64,000 nucleotides of DNA from Lepeophtheirus salmonis. Its lineage: Eukaryota; Arthropoda; Copepoda; Siphonostomatoida; Caligidae. The stretch covers positions 15,066,001 through 15,130,000 of the forward strand of contig NC_052140.2 in the NCBI RefSeq assembly GCF_016086655.4, given 5' to 3'. Under the pieces are notes generated by a model. The model saw nothing but the letters and a program-made list of their open reading frames with translations. It made no database searches and was not told the origin of the DNA. A program made the translations under genes and the position numbers. Position 1 is the first letter of the stretch. Each line of letters opens with the position of its first letter. Shown one piece after another: positions 45,250-56,889 of the stretch.

Positions 45250-46335
45250 TTCAATATTGTTTAAGTTGCCAACAACAAAAAACTAGCACACCAAAAAATG
45301 ATTAGAATGAACAACCCTACTTGTGGCTTTTAAAATGTTTTAACCTATAAGCCTCAAGATATTAATATCAAAAAATGTTTCATTCCCCTCCCCCAACTTT
45401 AATGTTAATCTGTTTTATGAATTGATTCTCAATCCTTGCTAAGTGAGCCAGTATTTTCTGTACCCCAAATTTTATCGATTTGCTTCAAATCTGTTTAAAT
45501 AAATTTGATTGTTGGAACTTTTTAGTCTGCTCGTGAATCATCCTTCAAAATTAATGCACCCATTTGTTCTTATAGATACGTATTTTCATGGAATGATTCG
45601 TAAATTTTGCAATTTTAATAAAGGTTTAGTGAGTTTGATTAATTTGTCTACATTCTAGTCGTTTTTTTTTGCTTTTTTTTCAATTTAAGGTAAACACACG
45701 TTGCTATTTGTGTAATGTCAGCTGTTATTCTTTATATCCTACTCCATTACATCAAATTAAATAAGTACATTGTTCGTACCTAAAATTCGTAACAAATAAT
45801 TTATATTTCATAAAATGTTTTCTCAAAAATAAAATTATAATGTTTTAATCTCAAATTTAATCATTGAACGTTTTACCCCAACTTAAATACACCATAAAAA
45901 AGTATGCCCTCTAATGGAGGGAGTACTTAATTATAAAAATAAATCATTATTCCCCCCAATTTATAAATTAATTATTGAAATCTAAAATCTAAGAAATATA
46001 AAAACCCCTGTTTTCATATCCCGAACAAATTCGAGTAATCTGACTTCACCATATTATAATTACACTTCACCGACACAAAGAGGTGTCAAATAGACACTTT
46101 TTGCATTTTATGATCCCTGCAAATAAACCATATAATATATATGTGTGTATACATTCATATTTCTGAGTAAAAGATACATATACATTTATGTACACATTTA
46201 ACCAATTTCAAGAAGATTCAAGGAGTTCTCAGAAGCATGAAAAGTCATAGGTAAGTAATTTCCTCCCATTTTTCTCACCTATGCACCTCATTATTTCCTA
46301 CCCTCTTCTAACAGCAACGAAGATATTATATGTGA
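45250..46335. other. A/T-rich stretch without recognised gene
   Basis: Nothing readable. Confidence 0.55.
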
Positions 46336-46341
46336 GTATTA

Positions 46342-46520
46342 GTGTTCAGACTCGGATCGAAACCGTTGTTTTTCTAATTCGGTCTGAAGTTTTTTTTATC
46401 TAACGCCGATCTTAATCGAAATTTCATTCCTGATAACGATCCCAGAATGTAATTTAGTCGTTTTCAATTTGCGAACCGATTTTTTATCACAATTCATGAA
46501 CGGTTGTCTCCTCTAACCCG
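46342..46520. repeat. R1 repeat, left-end part
   Basis: Starts TAGTGTTCAGACTCGGATCG and continues tcggtctgaag, cgatcttaatcg and gcgaaccgattttttatc, as in the R1 left half. The matching R1 right end (gcccaacacta, ending 47714) lies in the same orientation 1.2 kb away. The two may be halves of one element split by the Tc1 remnant at 46920-47350. Confidence 0.5.
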
Positions 46521-46919
46521 TTTAAAACTATAAACCACACGCAAAACTAGAGCCACATGAATAATATATGTACCAATATAATTGACTACGTGACAACTTT
46601 TTTATCCCCTAGGAGCAATCGGGGTGCCATGAATTTTTCTCCATAAACTATTATGCAACCTCCATCAACTCACCCTTTAGTTGACTTAAAAAGGTGAATT
46701 CTGCATAAGGAATAAAAAGTTTCATATGTAACGTTAACGTTGCTTTTACAAAAGCGACATCTTGCGGTTAAAATGACAAGTTGTACGGAATAGGAACTCA
46801 AAACTTGCTGTACCTTGACTAAATAACAAAACAACGTGATTTTTTTCGAATCAACAAAAGACAGCTCCAAACAAGTCTGGGAAATGTTTAACTATTAAAA
46901 ATATCTATATTTTGTATTT

Positions 46920-47350
46920 GATATATCTTCCTTCTCAAGCAATAACCGCCTTAACAAGTCGGCGAACAGATGGACAGTTCTTAATGATGAATCCCATGTA
47001 CATGGGGTATCACGTCTTCAAGCTGGCAAGTTGCAGTGAATCTAATTTAAATTAGAGGTGCGGTAAACACTCTTCTCCAAGACACCCGAAACTGCAAAGT
47101 CAAGGGTTTGGAGATCAAGTTTGGAACAGGGACTCATTGAAACCAGACGACAGCCATGTAGTCATGTATTTGCTGGAGAAGTTTTGGTTCTTCTTGGATA
47201 AAGGGCGATGTAATGTATTTCTTGATCTGTAGGGCAGTTTGTATGGAGGGGCATCGATCTGAACAGCCATCTTAGCATTTATACCGGTGAGGAGGCCTTT
47301 TTAGTTGTTGCTACGATTATTTTACAATTAGAAACATTGGATACAACCAA
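46920..47350 (-). pseudogene. Tc1-like transposase, C-terminal part
   Basis: Read leftwards on the minus strand: NFSSKYMTTWLSSGFNESLF (the TxxWLxxNF region after the second Asp), SPNPWLCSFGCLGEECLPHL-like sequence (SPDLNPLDxxxWGxLE), then KLDSLQLASLKT and NCPSVRRLVKAVIA, a stop, EGRYI (the C-terminal RxRLxAVIxAxGGxI). The second Asp of SPDLNPLDY is lost in this reading. Stops and shifts throughout. A minus-strand frame at 46670-46870 lies outside it. Confidence 0.65.
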
Positions 47351-47459
47351 AACTTCTAAACTTGGTTGTGTAATCAAACGGGTTAATTGGAAATAACGTG
47401 TATAAAGTTAGTTGTATTTAAATGCTATAGCAAGTCTTGAGTCCTCTTTCTGTTCATAT

Positions 47460-47714
47460 ATAAATACTTTAAACTTTATATAACGTCATAGATACGAAGT
47501 TTACAATGTATGAAACATTATGACGTCATCTACTGTCATTTATAAGACTTGTGTTGTTCCAAAATATAAATGAGACCAATTGATCTATGATGTGGGAACG
47601 ATCTAGATCAGACTTTTCTCTCAGGTTCTTTCACGGACCGAATTAGTTTGATCCAAAAAAGAATTATAACAGTCACAGACTGATCTAGGATTTTCAGGCT
47701 GGAGCCCAACACTA
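47460..47714. repeat. R1 repeat, right-end part
   Basis: Contains tataacgtcatag, tatgacgtcatctactgtc, acggaccgaattagtttgat, gactgatctaggattttcag and the right end gcccaacacta, closely following the order of the right half of 54901-55429. Confidence 0.6.
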
Positions 47715-47802
47715 ATACGTGAGTCTGTGGATATATATTTGTATCAAAGCCCTGTGAATCATTCGTTACTTATTACATACATACCCGTATATACAAAGTA
47801 GG

Positions 47803-47938
47803 GTGGTCGAATTTAAATGTACTGATAACCTCCTCATATACGCCCAAATGATAAAGATCTTTATCCACCCGGTTAAAAATATTTAAAAGGGTATTTAGTG
47901 GATTAATTAAAAATAATAGGTTCGAACTCGACCATCAG
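47803..47938. repeat. short inverted-repeat element, tentative
   Basis: Left GGTGGTCGAATTTAAA and right (minus strand) GATGGTCGAGTTCGAAC are imperfect inverted repeats about 135 bp apart. No coding. Could be chance. Confidence 0.3.
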
Positions 47939-48079
47939 ATAAAAATACATATACATGGAAGGACCCACGACTACAAGCAGCTATGTTTTTGTTTTTGAGA
48001 CTTTAGTATGAGCCATGAGAATCTTTTCATGTATTCAATGTTAATTTAACAACAAAACAAAAAAAATCTAGGCATAAAT

Positions 48080-48175
48080 ATGTGTCTATATATTTTGTTA
48101 CTCAATAAAAAAGATGAGTATGTTAAAAAATTTAAAAAAAAAACAATAAAAAACGGTCACTCCTAGAGTTGTAAA
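48080..48175. repeat. segment duplicated at 49655-49745
   Basis: tatattttgttactcaataa and aaaaaacggtcactcc recur at 49655 (tatattttgttactcaatat) and 49720 (aaaaaacggtcatttc), about 1.57 kb apart in the same orientation. Each lies upstream of an R4 copy, so this may be part of the same larger repeat. Confidence 0.55.
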
Positions 48176-48249
48176 ACCTATGACCTGAAACGTAAGCAAA
48201 AAAATAATTTAGAGTTGCCAAACTGAGCACTACTTTTATTTTTCAACGC

Positions 48250-48480
48250 TGTTATCTTTCATTATTGAAAAGAAAACATATATTATGCATATAGTAATAA
48301 AAACTGCATTTGCTATAGGAGTAATGGAGTGTGAGGCCTTGTTGGAGACAGAGTAGAATTGAGTATTGACATCGAATTAATTCCTGCCCATGTCTTTGCT
48401 AGATACGAAACGGTATTTGTATTCATTTCTTTCCTCTCATAGGTGGTTGTAGCTAATTTAATAAAACATCAAGGCAGCTA
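48250..48480 (+). repeat. dispersed repeat R4
   Basis: cgctgttatctttcattatt, gaggccttgttggagac, agagtagaattgagtattga, catcgaattaattcctgc, tttgctagatacg and tctcataggtggttgtagct follow R4 order. Confidence 0.65.
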
Positions 48481-48679
48481 AATAATTATTGCTTATCTTT
48501 AATGGACGAAGAGGCATCATTTAAGTATAAAGTATGTGTGCTCACGAATGAAGAAGAGTGACTGTAAGGGTTTAGAAGTAGATTTGATCAGTAGTCATGT
48601 AAATTCTTAGCATTATGACCATCTAAAAAAACCAAAAATCAACTTACTCACTCTGATAAATGAAGAATGTTTGGTCTGT

Positions 48680-48915
48680 GAGTAGCTTAGCTATAATTAT
48701 TTTTCTTTAGATCAGCTGCAAGTAGCTACGATGAGGGAGAGAAGAAATAAACAGAATATAAACAAGAATTACTCCTAACTCCATCTTCAATTCACCTCTG
48801 AGTCCAACAAGGACATACAATTATACCTCTGTAACAAGTCATCAAAGATACTCTTCTTCTTTGATGTGCACCCACAAATGTTTAAAAGTTTACTTTCAGA
48901 AATAGTAATGATAAC
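48680..48915 (-). repeat. dispersed repeat R4, inverted copy
   Basis: On the minus strand: aaacatttgtgggtgcacat, gacttgttacagaggtataa, gtccttgttggactcagagg, gaattgaagatggagttagg, agtaattcttgtttatattc, ccctcatcgtagctacttgc. A fragment at 48530-48590 (gtgctcacgaatgaagaaga) may be another piece. Confidence 0.7.
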
Positions 48916-49384
48916 ACCGGATATTCATCACTATCAATGCCTCTATTTTGAATATTTCTGGATAATTGGACGCTGTTACCACGAGCCAACCATTTCTTGT
49001 CACTTTGTAGTTCCTTTGTTATTTTAACGTCTCCTCCACTCTGTTAAGTAATCTTCTTACGGACGGACAGAGAAGGAAGAGGTGCTCTGAAATTTCGATC
49101 ACTCGAGCAAAGAAAGTGTAGTATTTATTTATTCTACATTGATTACATATTCATAAAAAGTAGGGATATAAACCTTTGATATCGGAACCACGTTTGTAAC
49201 TAAAGAATTAAAAGAGTTCATCAATACAAATATAGCAATCTCTGCTAAAACTTAAAAGTCCACGTCTACTGCAATGCTTTTTAACAGTCGATATACCACT
49301 GTCCAAACTCTATGATTTTGCCATCTTACCTGCATCAATAATTATATTGAGTAGAGGAAAGAATGGAGTTGAGGGGTAGAAAGA

Positions 49385-49555
49385 TGGGAAGTTGTATAAG
49401 TTGGGGAGATAATAAGCTTAGTCATTGTTAGACTCGGAAAAGAATTAAGGATCGACATCAGAGTAATCCCCGACTATTTCTTTGTTAGATATAGTTTAGA
49501 ATTTTTTTTTATTTTCTTCATCTCATAGCTGCTCACAGCTAATCTAATTGGAGCA
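49385..49555 (+). repeat. dispersed repeat R4
   Basis: ttgttagactcggaaaag, aattaaggatcgacatcaga, gtaatccccgactatttctt, gttagatatag and ctcatagctgctcacagcta follow R4's 3' half. Confidence 0.65.
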
Positions 49556-49654
49556 TTTGGACAGCTTAGCTGCTCTTCTACAAAACACTCTTGAAATTGA
49601 TTTTGAGTTTCATATTTTTTGTATAGTCATATGTCATATTTCTACAATACAACT

Positions 49655-49745
49655 CTTTATATTTTGTTACTCAATATAAAAAAAAGCGTGTTGTAAAAAT
49701 ATATATATGTACATATATAAAAAACGGTCATTTCTTAGCTTCAAA
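49655..49745. repeat. segment duplicated at 48080-48175
   Basis: Partner of the segment at 48080; see there. Confidence 0.55.
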
Positions 49746-50109
49746 TGAGGGCACACTCAAACTTGCATATTTCAAGTATGTATGTATATAAAAGAGAAAC
49801 GCTTCTAACTCATTTGAACATAATTATATATACAATTCAATCTGCAACGTAATATCCAATAAAATATATGTATACTGAATAGGTAACCTCTTACTAATAC
49901 ATCATTATTTGATTCTGAAAATGCTGAATTGCGTATTTCTAGCTATAAATATTCTTTATAACTCATAAAAGTCATCATTTATGTGTATTTGAATGAACTA
50001 TGTAATATGTACTCTTTTCTAGAGGGTAAAGGGTGAGGAGTGAGTAAAGCTAGATCAACAGAGGTGGGTAAAATATGCCCTAGAAAAAGGGAGTCGTTTT
50101 TCTAGTTAA

Positions 50110-50370
50110 CAATCTGAAAAAAGGATTTTTATTTTGTAAAGCGGTTATCATTATTATTTAATTCTTGAATACAAAACATCTACTAAGTATTAAGTAATAA
50201 CTAGTAAGTGTTTTCGTAAAATACGAAGAGTAACATTGAGGTTGTACTCCGGTATCATAATTTGATATCCTTGTTGGACTCGGAGTAGGGTAGAGAATTG
50301 ACATGGGAGATATATACATAGTGGAGTTGATGCTTGTGTCATTCTTCTAGCGACTGCTTGCAGCTTATTT
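50110..50370 (+). repeat. dispersed repeat R4, near-complete copy
   Basis: gcggttatcattattattta, aagtaataactagtaagtgt, cgtaaaatacgaagagtaac, atccttgttggactcggagt, agagaattgacatggg and gcgactgcttgcagctta follow R4 order over about 260 bp. Confidence 0.7.
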
Positions 50371-50384
50371 AAAAAAACTTCATA

Positions 50385-50520
50385 TATGTATACAGTAATA
50401 ACTATTGTATGTGTTCGTATAAAATGGATAGTAGTAATGAGAGTTTGATCGAAAGTTATAAGCTTAAGTCTTTATTGGACTAAGAACAATGATGAAAATC
50501 TAGTGTGTAATTGGCATGTT
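50385..50520 (+). repeat. dispersed repeat R4, fragment
   Basis: agtaataactattgtatgtg, ttcgtataaaatggatagta and aagtctttattggactaaga match R4's middle. Confidence 0.5.
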
Positions 50521-50599
50521 AATAAAACTCAACATGGTAACGCTGACAATTTGAAGAATGTTTTGTAGGAGAGAAGGAATAATGCTCATGTTTTGTTCA

Positions 50600-50710
50600 T
50601 CAAAGAGAACTATTCACTACTCAGAAATTAAATAATAATGGCAACTGCTAAGGAATATAAAATTCCTTCTTTAAACTACCAATTACACATTAGGCAAGCT
50701 TAAGAACACA
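50600..50710 (-). repeat. dispersed repeat R4, 5' fragment inverted
   Basis: On the minus strand ttccttagcagttgccatta then ttatttaatttctgagtagt matches the R4 5' signature and the fragment at 4540-4610. Confidence 0.6.
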
Positions 50711-51109
50711 TCTGATTTACATCATTGACTAAGAGTATAATTTAAGATGGACTTCGGAGTTATTCCAACCTATATGTCCTAGCTATATACAAAGATGGAT
50801 AATCTAATACAACTTCATAAAAGCTATACTGCCCTTTACCAAAATGAATCAAATTTTTAGGATGGCCATTTTTCTTTTCCTTTATTTTCAGATACTTGCA
50901 GGCCATGTTCTATCCATAACTGTAATAAAGTAGAATATTCAATACAAGGAAAATTACAGACTTTGTTGTAACTGGTATTTATTCTCGTACAATCAAAATC
51001 GTCTATAAATAAGAAAATTACGGATTAGCATTCCTGGTTAAATCTTGTACTAAGAATTGAATTTAGAATCGACGTCAGCGTACTTGCAACTTACATTATG
51101 TCAAAAAAG

Positions 51110-54100
51110 TACAAGGAATTGTTAATTTAAATTGGCTGACTAGATGAGAAGTCAATTTTTTATTTAATTAAAAAAATTACCAAATCGAAATTTGGGAAGA
51201 AAATTGCAAAAAACAAAAAATTGTAAATTTGAGAAAAAGATTGTTAATACTATTTATTGGGTTTTCCTTCCACTATTTTTTTCGTACTTGCAAAAACAAA
51301 ATATTTATGGAGATTAATATTGGCAAAAGTTATAAACTGTCATAACTGGTTCAATTTTGTAAATAATCCAAAAGTTATAGTACAAAATATTGCATAAATT
51401 AAAAACACTATGTTTCAGATGTTGTGTTAGCAATTGTATGTGCAAAAAGTATCGTGTTGCTGCATTTTTTCTTTAAAAAAGGAAAATTGACGTTTGATGA
51501 AACAAATTGAAAAATTATTTACAAAATGACAGATATTTCGTGTCAAACTCAATTTTTATTCGTCATTTTTATATGCAAAAGAATCTACAGACTAATTTTT
51601 ACAAACTTTACTTAATTTACGAATCAACATTTCACTGGAAGTTTACTTTTTGCACCTTCAAAAAAGAAATAGTAATTTTTACAGATTTCTTTCTTTGCAC
51701 TTAACTTTTTTAATTTAGAATAAATTTAGAAAACGTAGTTATTCGAATAGTTTTTTTTAAAGATGCTAATCACTTTTTCATTTATAACTCAACACACTAT
51801 CTAGCCTCCTTAAGCTCAGAAACAATTTTTGTTGTTTTGGGAATAGCATACCCCCCTTGTTATGACCCCCACCCCGTCTCAGCCAGACCAGTTTTAAACT
51901 AGGTACACTTGCAAAATTTAAGCCTCCTAGGTCCAACGGTGTGGGCACACACACGAACACAAACTCTATTTGATATAATTACAGAAAATATATATCTGAG
52001 TAAAATAGGGCCTAAATATAATTTTTTAGCATTTTTTAAAGGTCAAACTTCAAATTTTTGCTAATATCAGTGTTTTTATATTTTTTTATTACACATTTTT
52101 ATCTTAACAACTACTTTTGAGAAAAAATTTAAAACCTTAATGTTGAAATTTTAAATAAAAGACGCATTATTTACCATGGATATCGGTTAATAAATTTACT
52201 TTCATAGAGTTATCAACGAAAAGTGAATCTAAATAAAAATTTAGCTCTAAGAACTGTAAATATATAAAGTATACATATATCAGAAGACTTCCATATATCT
52301 AGAATTAAAAATAAATTTAAAAAACTCCATCCACTTTTCAAAAGTAAAAAGATCGGTAAATTTCCAACCTTATAATAACGTTATATATATAATAATACTT
52401 TATCGAATTAGAAATTAAAATATTCAAAGATGAATAAATATACTTTTTATTTGGGATTCGAGTCTTTTCATATTTAATTAATTTATTTTTTTTGCCATTC
52501 ATATTGTAAATTTTTAATATTAATATTGAAAAGAATTGAATCATAATTGAAGATCAGGATCAATTTTACAATGAGAAATCTTAAGGCAAAAGACACAAAG
52601 CGGGGCTTTTTCAAAGTCATGACTCAGAATTTTCTTTGAAAGAGTGGGTTAACTAGTTCATAACTTTTTTAATCGAGGTGACATTTTTAATAGCTTATTT
52701 ATTTTGTGAAGAAGCTTTTGTATTGTTTTACTAAAAGATTTGACATTTTTGTTATATAATTTAACTTTTGTATTATTAATTTGACTACATTAATTTCCCA
52801 TTTGGACATTATGTTAGTTAAATATTTATTACTGCTTGCCAGGTACATACATAAAATAAAATTGTACAAATATATGGCAACGAACACGAACACACAACGG
52901 GGCATTTTTGCTACTACAGCAGATTCTAAAACTTAGTTTACATTAAAATTTTGTTCAATAATATTTTTTATTTTTTTAGATCTCATAAATTTTAAAATAC
53001 GTATGTCTTCGTTTTCTTCATTCATTGCTTGATGTCTCTCCTAAGATAGAGGGGGGCATCTATTGAGGAGATGGTTTGCACTTTGCAATTATTCTATACA
53101 TACATTACACGTTAAGTGTCCTTCAACTTGCTTAGATGGGGTAGAAAAGGGCTACGTTCAGTGTAGGATTGTACAATGAGTCTGAATTTTTCTCTTCCGA
53201 GCTTGATAGCCCATTTTGACATTGATTAAGCAAATTTGTGTCAAGTTTTGAAAAATAAAAAAAAAACTTGTCAAAGGCCAGGAACCTTTTATTAAAAATA
53301 TGTACAATGTAGGGAGCCTTTTGTATATTAAAGAAGGGGGTCTTAAAAGTTTTTATTAAAACTGAGACTCTTTACTGAGCTTCAAAATCAAAAGACCCGA
53401 AATATTACTTTGAAACACATTGGGAATGGTCTAAAATTGACAATCAAGGAGGGTTATATTTACATTAACTAGAGGGTAACAATATATTTATTGATTTTTC
53501 AAAAAAGAGAATATATGGGTCGATCAATGTCGACTTATAAAAGATTGGAAACTAATACATTTCAGGATAAGAATGTGTAGAATATTTTTTGAACTAATTT
53601 AGGACTTTAGTCAACTATGTATTTTTTCAACAGTTTGACCCCCATAATCATTTTTTTTTTTTAATAAGTAATTAAAAAATATGGTCACCTAAATCTATAG
53701 CGTCTCAAGACAAGAAATTTACCATAGCTTTTTATCCAAAGGATATAAATAAAAAAATTTCTTTGGTGAAGTTTTGGGCTTTTTGAAAAATCTTTGACAA
53801 TTTTGACATAATTTTTTTTTAGAAATGCCCAATTGACAAATAAACTCACTCAAAGACATCTGCAATAAAGAAACATCTTTGGCAGGGCCGAAATTGCCTT
53901 TTTTTAGAAAAGGATCCTAGATTTTTTTACACATTTTGCTATTTGACAGTATTTCCACAGAGCTATCATTTTTTCCTGATAACGACAGAAGTGACTTTTT
54001 TTATAGAGAGAGGAGGGGAAGTCAATCCTTTTAGCTCGCACCCTGCAGACGGCAATGAAGATTTTTTTTTTTACACACAACAAATTTCACAATTCTCTTT

Positions 54101-54895
54101 TTTTGCAAAATTTGTGAAGTAAAATTTTTTTAGAAAAGATCAAATTTTCAATAGATAATATATTTAGTTGCGCAATGGTGGCAGCAAAAAGAGTAATTGA
54201 CAAAAAAAGAAGGTGTAGTCACGGGACAGATTGTTGCTCCATTGATAAACGTTTTTTGTCACTGTTAAGCACTTCTTCTCTATTCCAGGACAGAGGTATT
54301 CGTCCATCTTTTTACAAATACAATAAACCTATTTTTCAAAGTGCATACACATATCATATAACCACTCGTCCATCATATATGAATGTTTTTTAGGTGGCTA
54401 TGAGTCAAGTAGAAGGGGACTCGAAGCAATCCAATAAAAGGATAATCGTCATCAAGGTCATCTCCCCAACAATATAACAGTAAAAATAATACATATCATT
54501 GCAATAAAGATAAATGACATGGTATTTATAAATAGATTTATACTCCTTGACCCTGGACAGCAAGGGGGTCTTCTAAAAGGATTCATAAAAAACTTTACTT
54601 ACAGGAGAAGAGTAGAAAGGAAAGAGCCATAAACGTATGAAGAAATAAAATAAATTCGCAATGAGGTCTTGACCTTGAAATTATTATGAGAGAGTTGATG
54701 CGATGATAATAAAATGGAAGAAGCTAGGGGTAGTCACACTAGTCAGTCAGTCCCTTATTATAAATATTGTTTTATTACCTACGTAATATGTTAGGGTGAG
54801 GATGATGCCCTAACTTTGTCCAAAAACCTTTTTTTTTTGTGTGTGTGTGTTGGTTATGTACCTAATGAACATATATTTGAAATTTTATTGTCGTA
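51110..54895. other. long A/T-rich stretch without recognised gene
   Basis: Mostly low-complexity A/T DNA. A G/C-richer island at 51780-51960 (contains gtccaacggtgtgggcacac) gives a 60-codon minus frame without recognisable motif. The 72-codon frame at 54175-54393 (MVAAKRVIDKKRRCSHG) also shows no known domain. A short TG microsatellite lies near 54838-54852. Confidence 0.5.
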
Positions 54896-54900
54896 GGTAC

Positions 54901-55429
54901 AACAAGTGTTGAGACTCGGTCCAGCACCGAATTTTTTTTTCGGTTCGGTCTTGAGTTATTTATTGTAGAGCGATTTGGAACGATTTTTCGGTATAGACCG
55001 GGGTCTCAAACCGTGGACGGATTTTAATTCCGTCTCAATTTATGGATCGATTTTTTTGGCCTCATATATCATGAGAGACAATTTTTTTCATCCAGATCAA
55101 CTGTCATTTATTTTTTCAAAAATACTCAAAAGTACACGATAAGTTCTAGAACAAATACTCGCGGGATCAAAATTAATCTGAAGGATCTCTGTTTAACCTT
55201 CGTATAACGTCATTGTACTTTAAAAAAAAAAAACCTTTGATGTCATTTTATGAACAATTTATCTGTAAAATCGGTCTAGACCGGATTTTTCCTTTGGACC
55301 GATCTCGACCGAATTTTTATATGAGACCAGTCCAGACCAAGCTTTTTGTTGGACCCAACAAATTCGGTCAAGCAAAAAATATAACGGGCTCAGACCGGTC
55401 TAGGATTTCTAGACCGAAACCCAACACTA
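54901..55429. mobile_element. hAT-like miniature element, family R1, full-length copy
   Basis: The right end (minus strand) is TAGTGTTGGGTTTCGGTC; the left end is AAGTGTTGAGACTCGGTCC after three extra bases. Flanks GTAGGTAC (54893-54900) and GTAGATAC (55430-55437) match at 7 of 8 positions, an 8-bp hAT-type target duplication. The interior is packed with tcggtctagaccgg-type palindromic motifs and has no transposase. It is the inverted homologue of 14007-14470. The 75-codon frame at 55213-55440 (repeats of LDRSRP) is a by-product of these motifs. Confidence 0.8.
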
Positions 55430-55439
55430 GTAGATACTA

Positions 55440-56345
55440 ATATCTACCATAAGCAGAAAATCAATTCAATTTTTGAAAAAATTGACAAAAAACTTTAACA
55501 AACACAATTTTTGAATTTTGAATGTGTACAATATTTTTTTTCCGAAATCAATATTTTAGATTAACAATAAGATATAACAGTTCAAAAAACTTTTAATACC
55601 ATTCATTATCAAAAAATATAAATATTACCTTAATTATATGGTCACAAATGTACTTTTTTCGAGAAAAAAAAAAATGCCTCTAATACTTATCCAAAGTTCC
55701 TAAAAACAACTTAATAAAGAAATGGTGACTTTTAATTATTTTAGCTGATGATTTTTATAGTTTTGTACCACTTTTTTCAAAATAACATCAAGATTGTGCT
55801 CAAATGTATATAAATATCAGTATAATTCAATAAAGTTGCACAGATATTATCAATAACCTAAACTTTAATGAAAAAAATACCTTTATATTAACGGCAAAAC
55901 CAGGTCTCTTTCAATTAATTAATCGTTGGCTGGTAAAGTTTAAAAGAAGTATTGGGATCCTTATTAATTGGTTGGTACTCATTTTTTACGAGAGTATATC
56001 TTTCCCTAATGACTTCAAATAGTACCTTTTTTATGCCCACGTATGTGGCAAAGAGTTGACAGAGCAAACTTAGTAATTTATAGTTTTATATGACGTCATC
56101 ATTTGTCTTGAAAATTCAGCAAGAAAATGCTTTCTATTACTTCAAATATATTTTTTGTTTTTTTCTCCCTGGAATCGCATTCATCAGCAGGGTCTCTGTA
56201 GTGAATCCATAAGTCAAAAAGGAGATCATTTTTATAAAAATGACGTCATAATACTGATGCCAATAAAATCACAAAACTTGTAGTTATCTTACAAATAGTG
56301 AGAGACTAAAGCCTGCCCCTGTTGTGGCTTCTGTTTTCATCAATT
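55440..56345. other. stretch without recognised gene
   Basis: Two TGACGTCA palindromes lie 150 bp apart (56091-56098 and 56241-56248). No gene or repeat end. Confidence 0.5.
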
Positions 56346-56354
56346 CGCGGTAAA

Positions 56355-56884
56355 TTAATGCAATTTAACATGCACTAACTTGTACATTTGACGGCAATTA
56401 TCGAGAAGGCTGTAGATACCATTGCCATCTACAAATGGACCAACTACAATATCAAGAGGTCCATTATAGCCCCATACATTCAAGAAAAACAAAAACTTGT
56501 GCCACAACACTATGGATGACTTCTGGACTCCCTTCATGTGACCATTATTTAACTGTGACCTTAAACACATGGGCTTTGCACTTTGGAGTGTTTAAAACAA
56601 GAAGGTCTCCTGTACTTATCATCCAACTCTGGTCTGCCATCATGACAGCGTAGTAACCCATGGGCACGGCCTTAATTGTCAATAGGTACCAATCTGTTGG
56701 CTGGCGTGTAGAAGCTGTTATCGCTGTGGAGAAGGGAATACCAAATAAAATAAAATATATAGACAATTAAATTATTTAAATAATTCAAAAATTGGTATTG
56801 AGTTGTATATTCTAGACTCCAATAAAAACATGTTTATCGTAACTTAGTCATGTTACTATAAGTATTGGGTCCCCACTCTGAATA
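56355..56884 (-). pseudogene. Tc1-like transposase fragment with 5' terminal repeat
   Basis: The right border, read on the minus strand, is TTCAGAGTGGGGACCCAATA, almost the same as TACAGAGTGGGGACCCAAAA at 10621, so it is an end of the same terminal-repeat type. Leftwards on the minus strand, frames give AHVFKVTVK and then, in another frame, VWGYNGPLDIVVGPFVDGNG followed by IYSLLDNC. These resemble the VxVWGxxxYxGxGPLxxxxGxMxxxxYxxIL block of Tc1 transposase cores. Two overlapping frames (56355-56570 and 56545-56766) carry the pieces. The C-terminal end and the other terminal repeat are missing. Confidence 0.5.
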
Positions 56885-56889
56885 TATAT

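Noticed and set aside
51780..51960. G/C-richer island with a 60-codon frame
   Set aside because: No recognisable motif, and no second copy or ends found, so it is neither a gene nor a defined repeat on present evidence.
54175..54393. 72-codon basic frame MVAAKRVIDKKRRCSHG
   Set aside because: Looks superficially like a nuclear-localisation-rich protein start, but has no conserved motif and is surrounded by low-complexity DNA.
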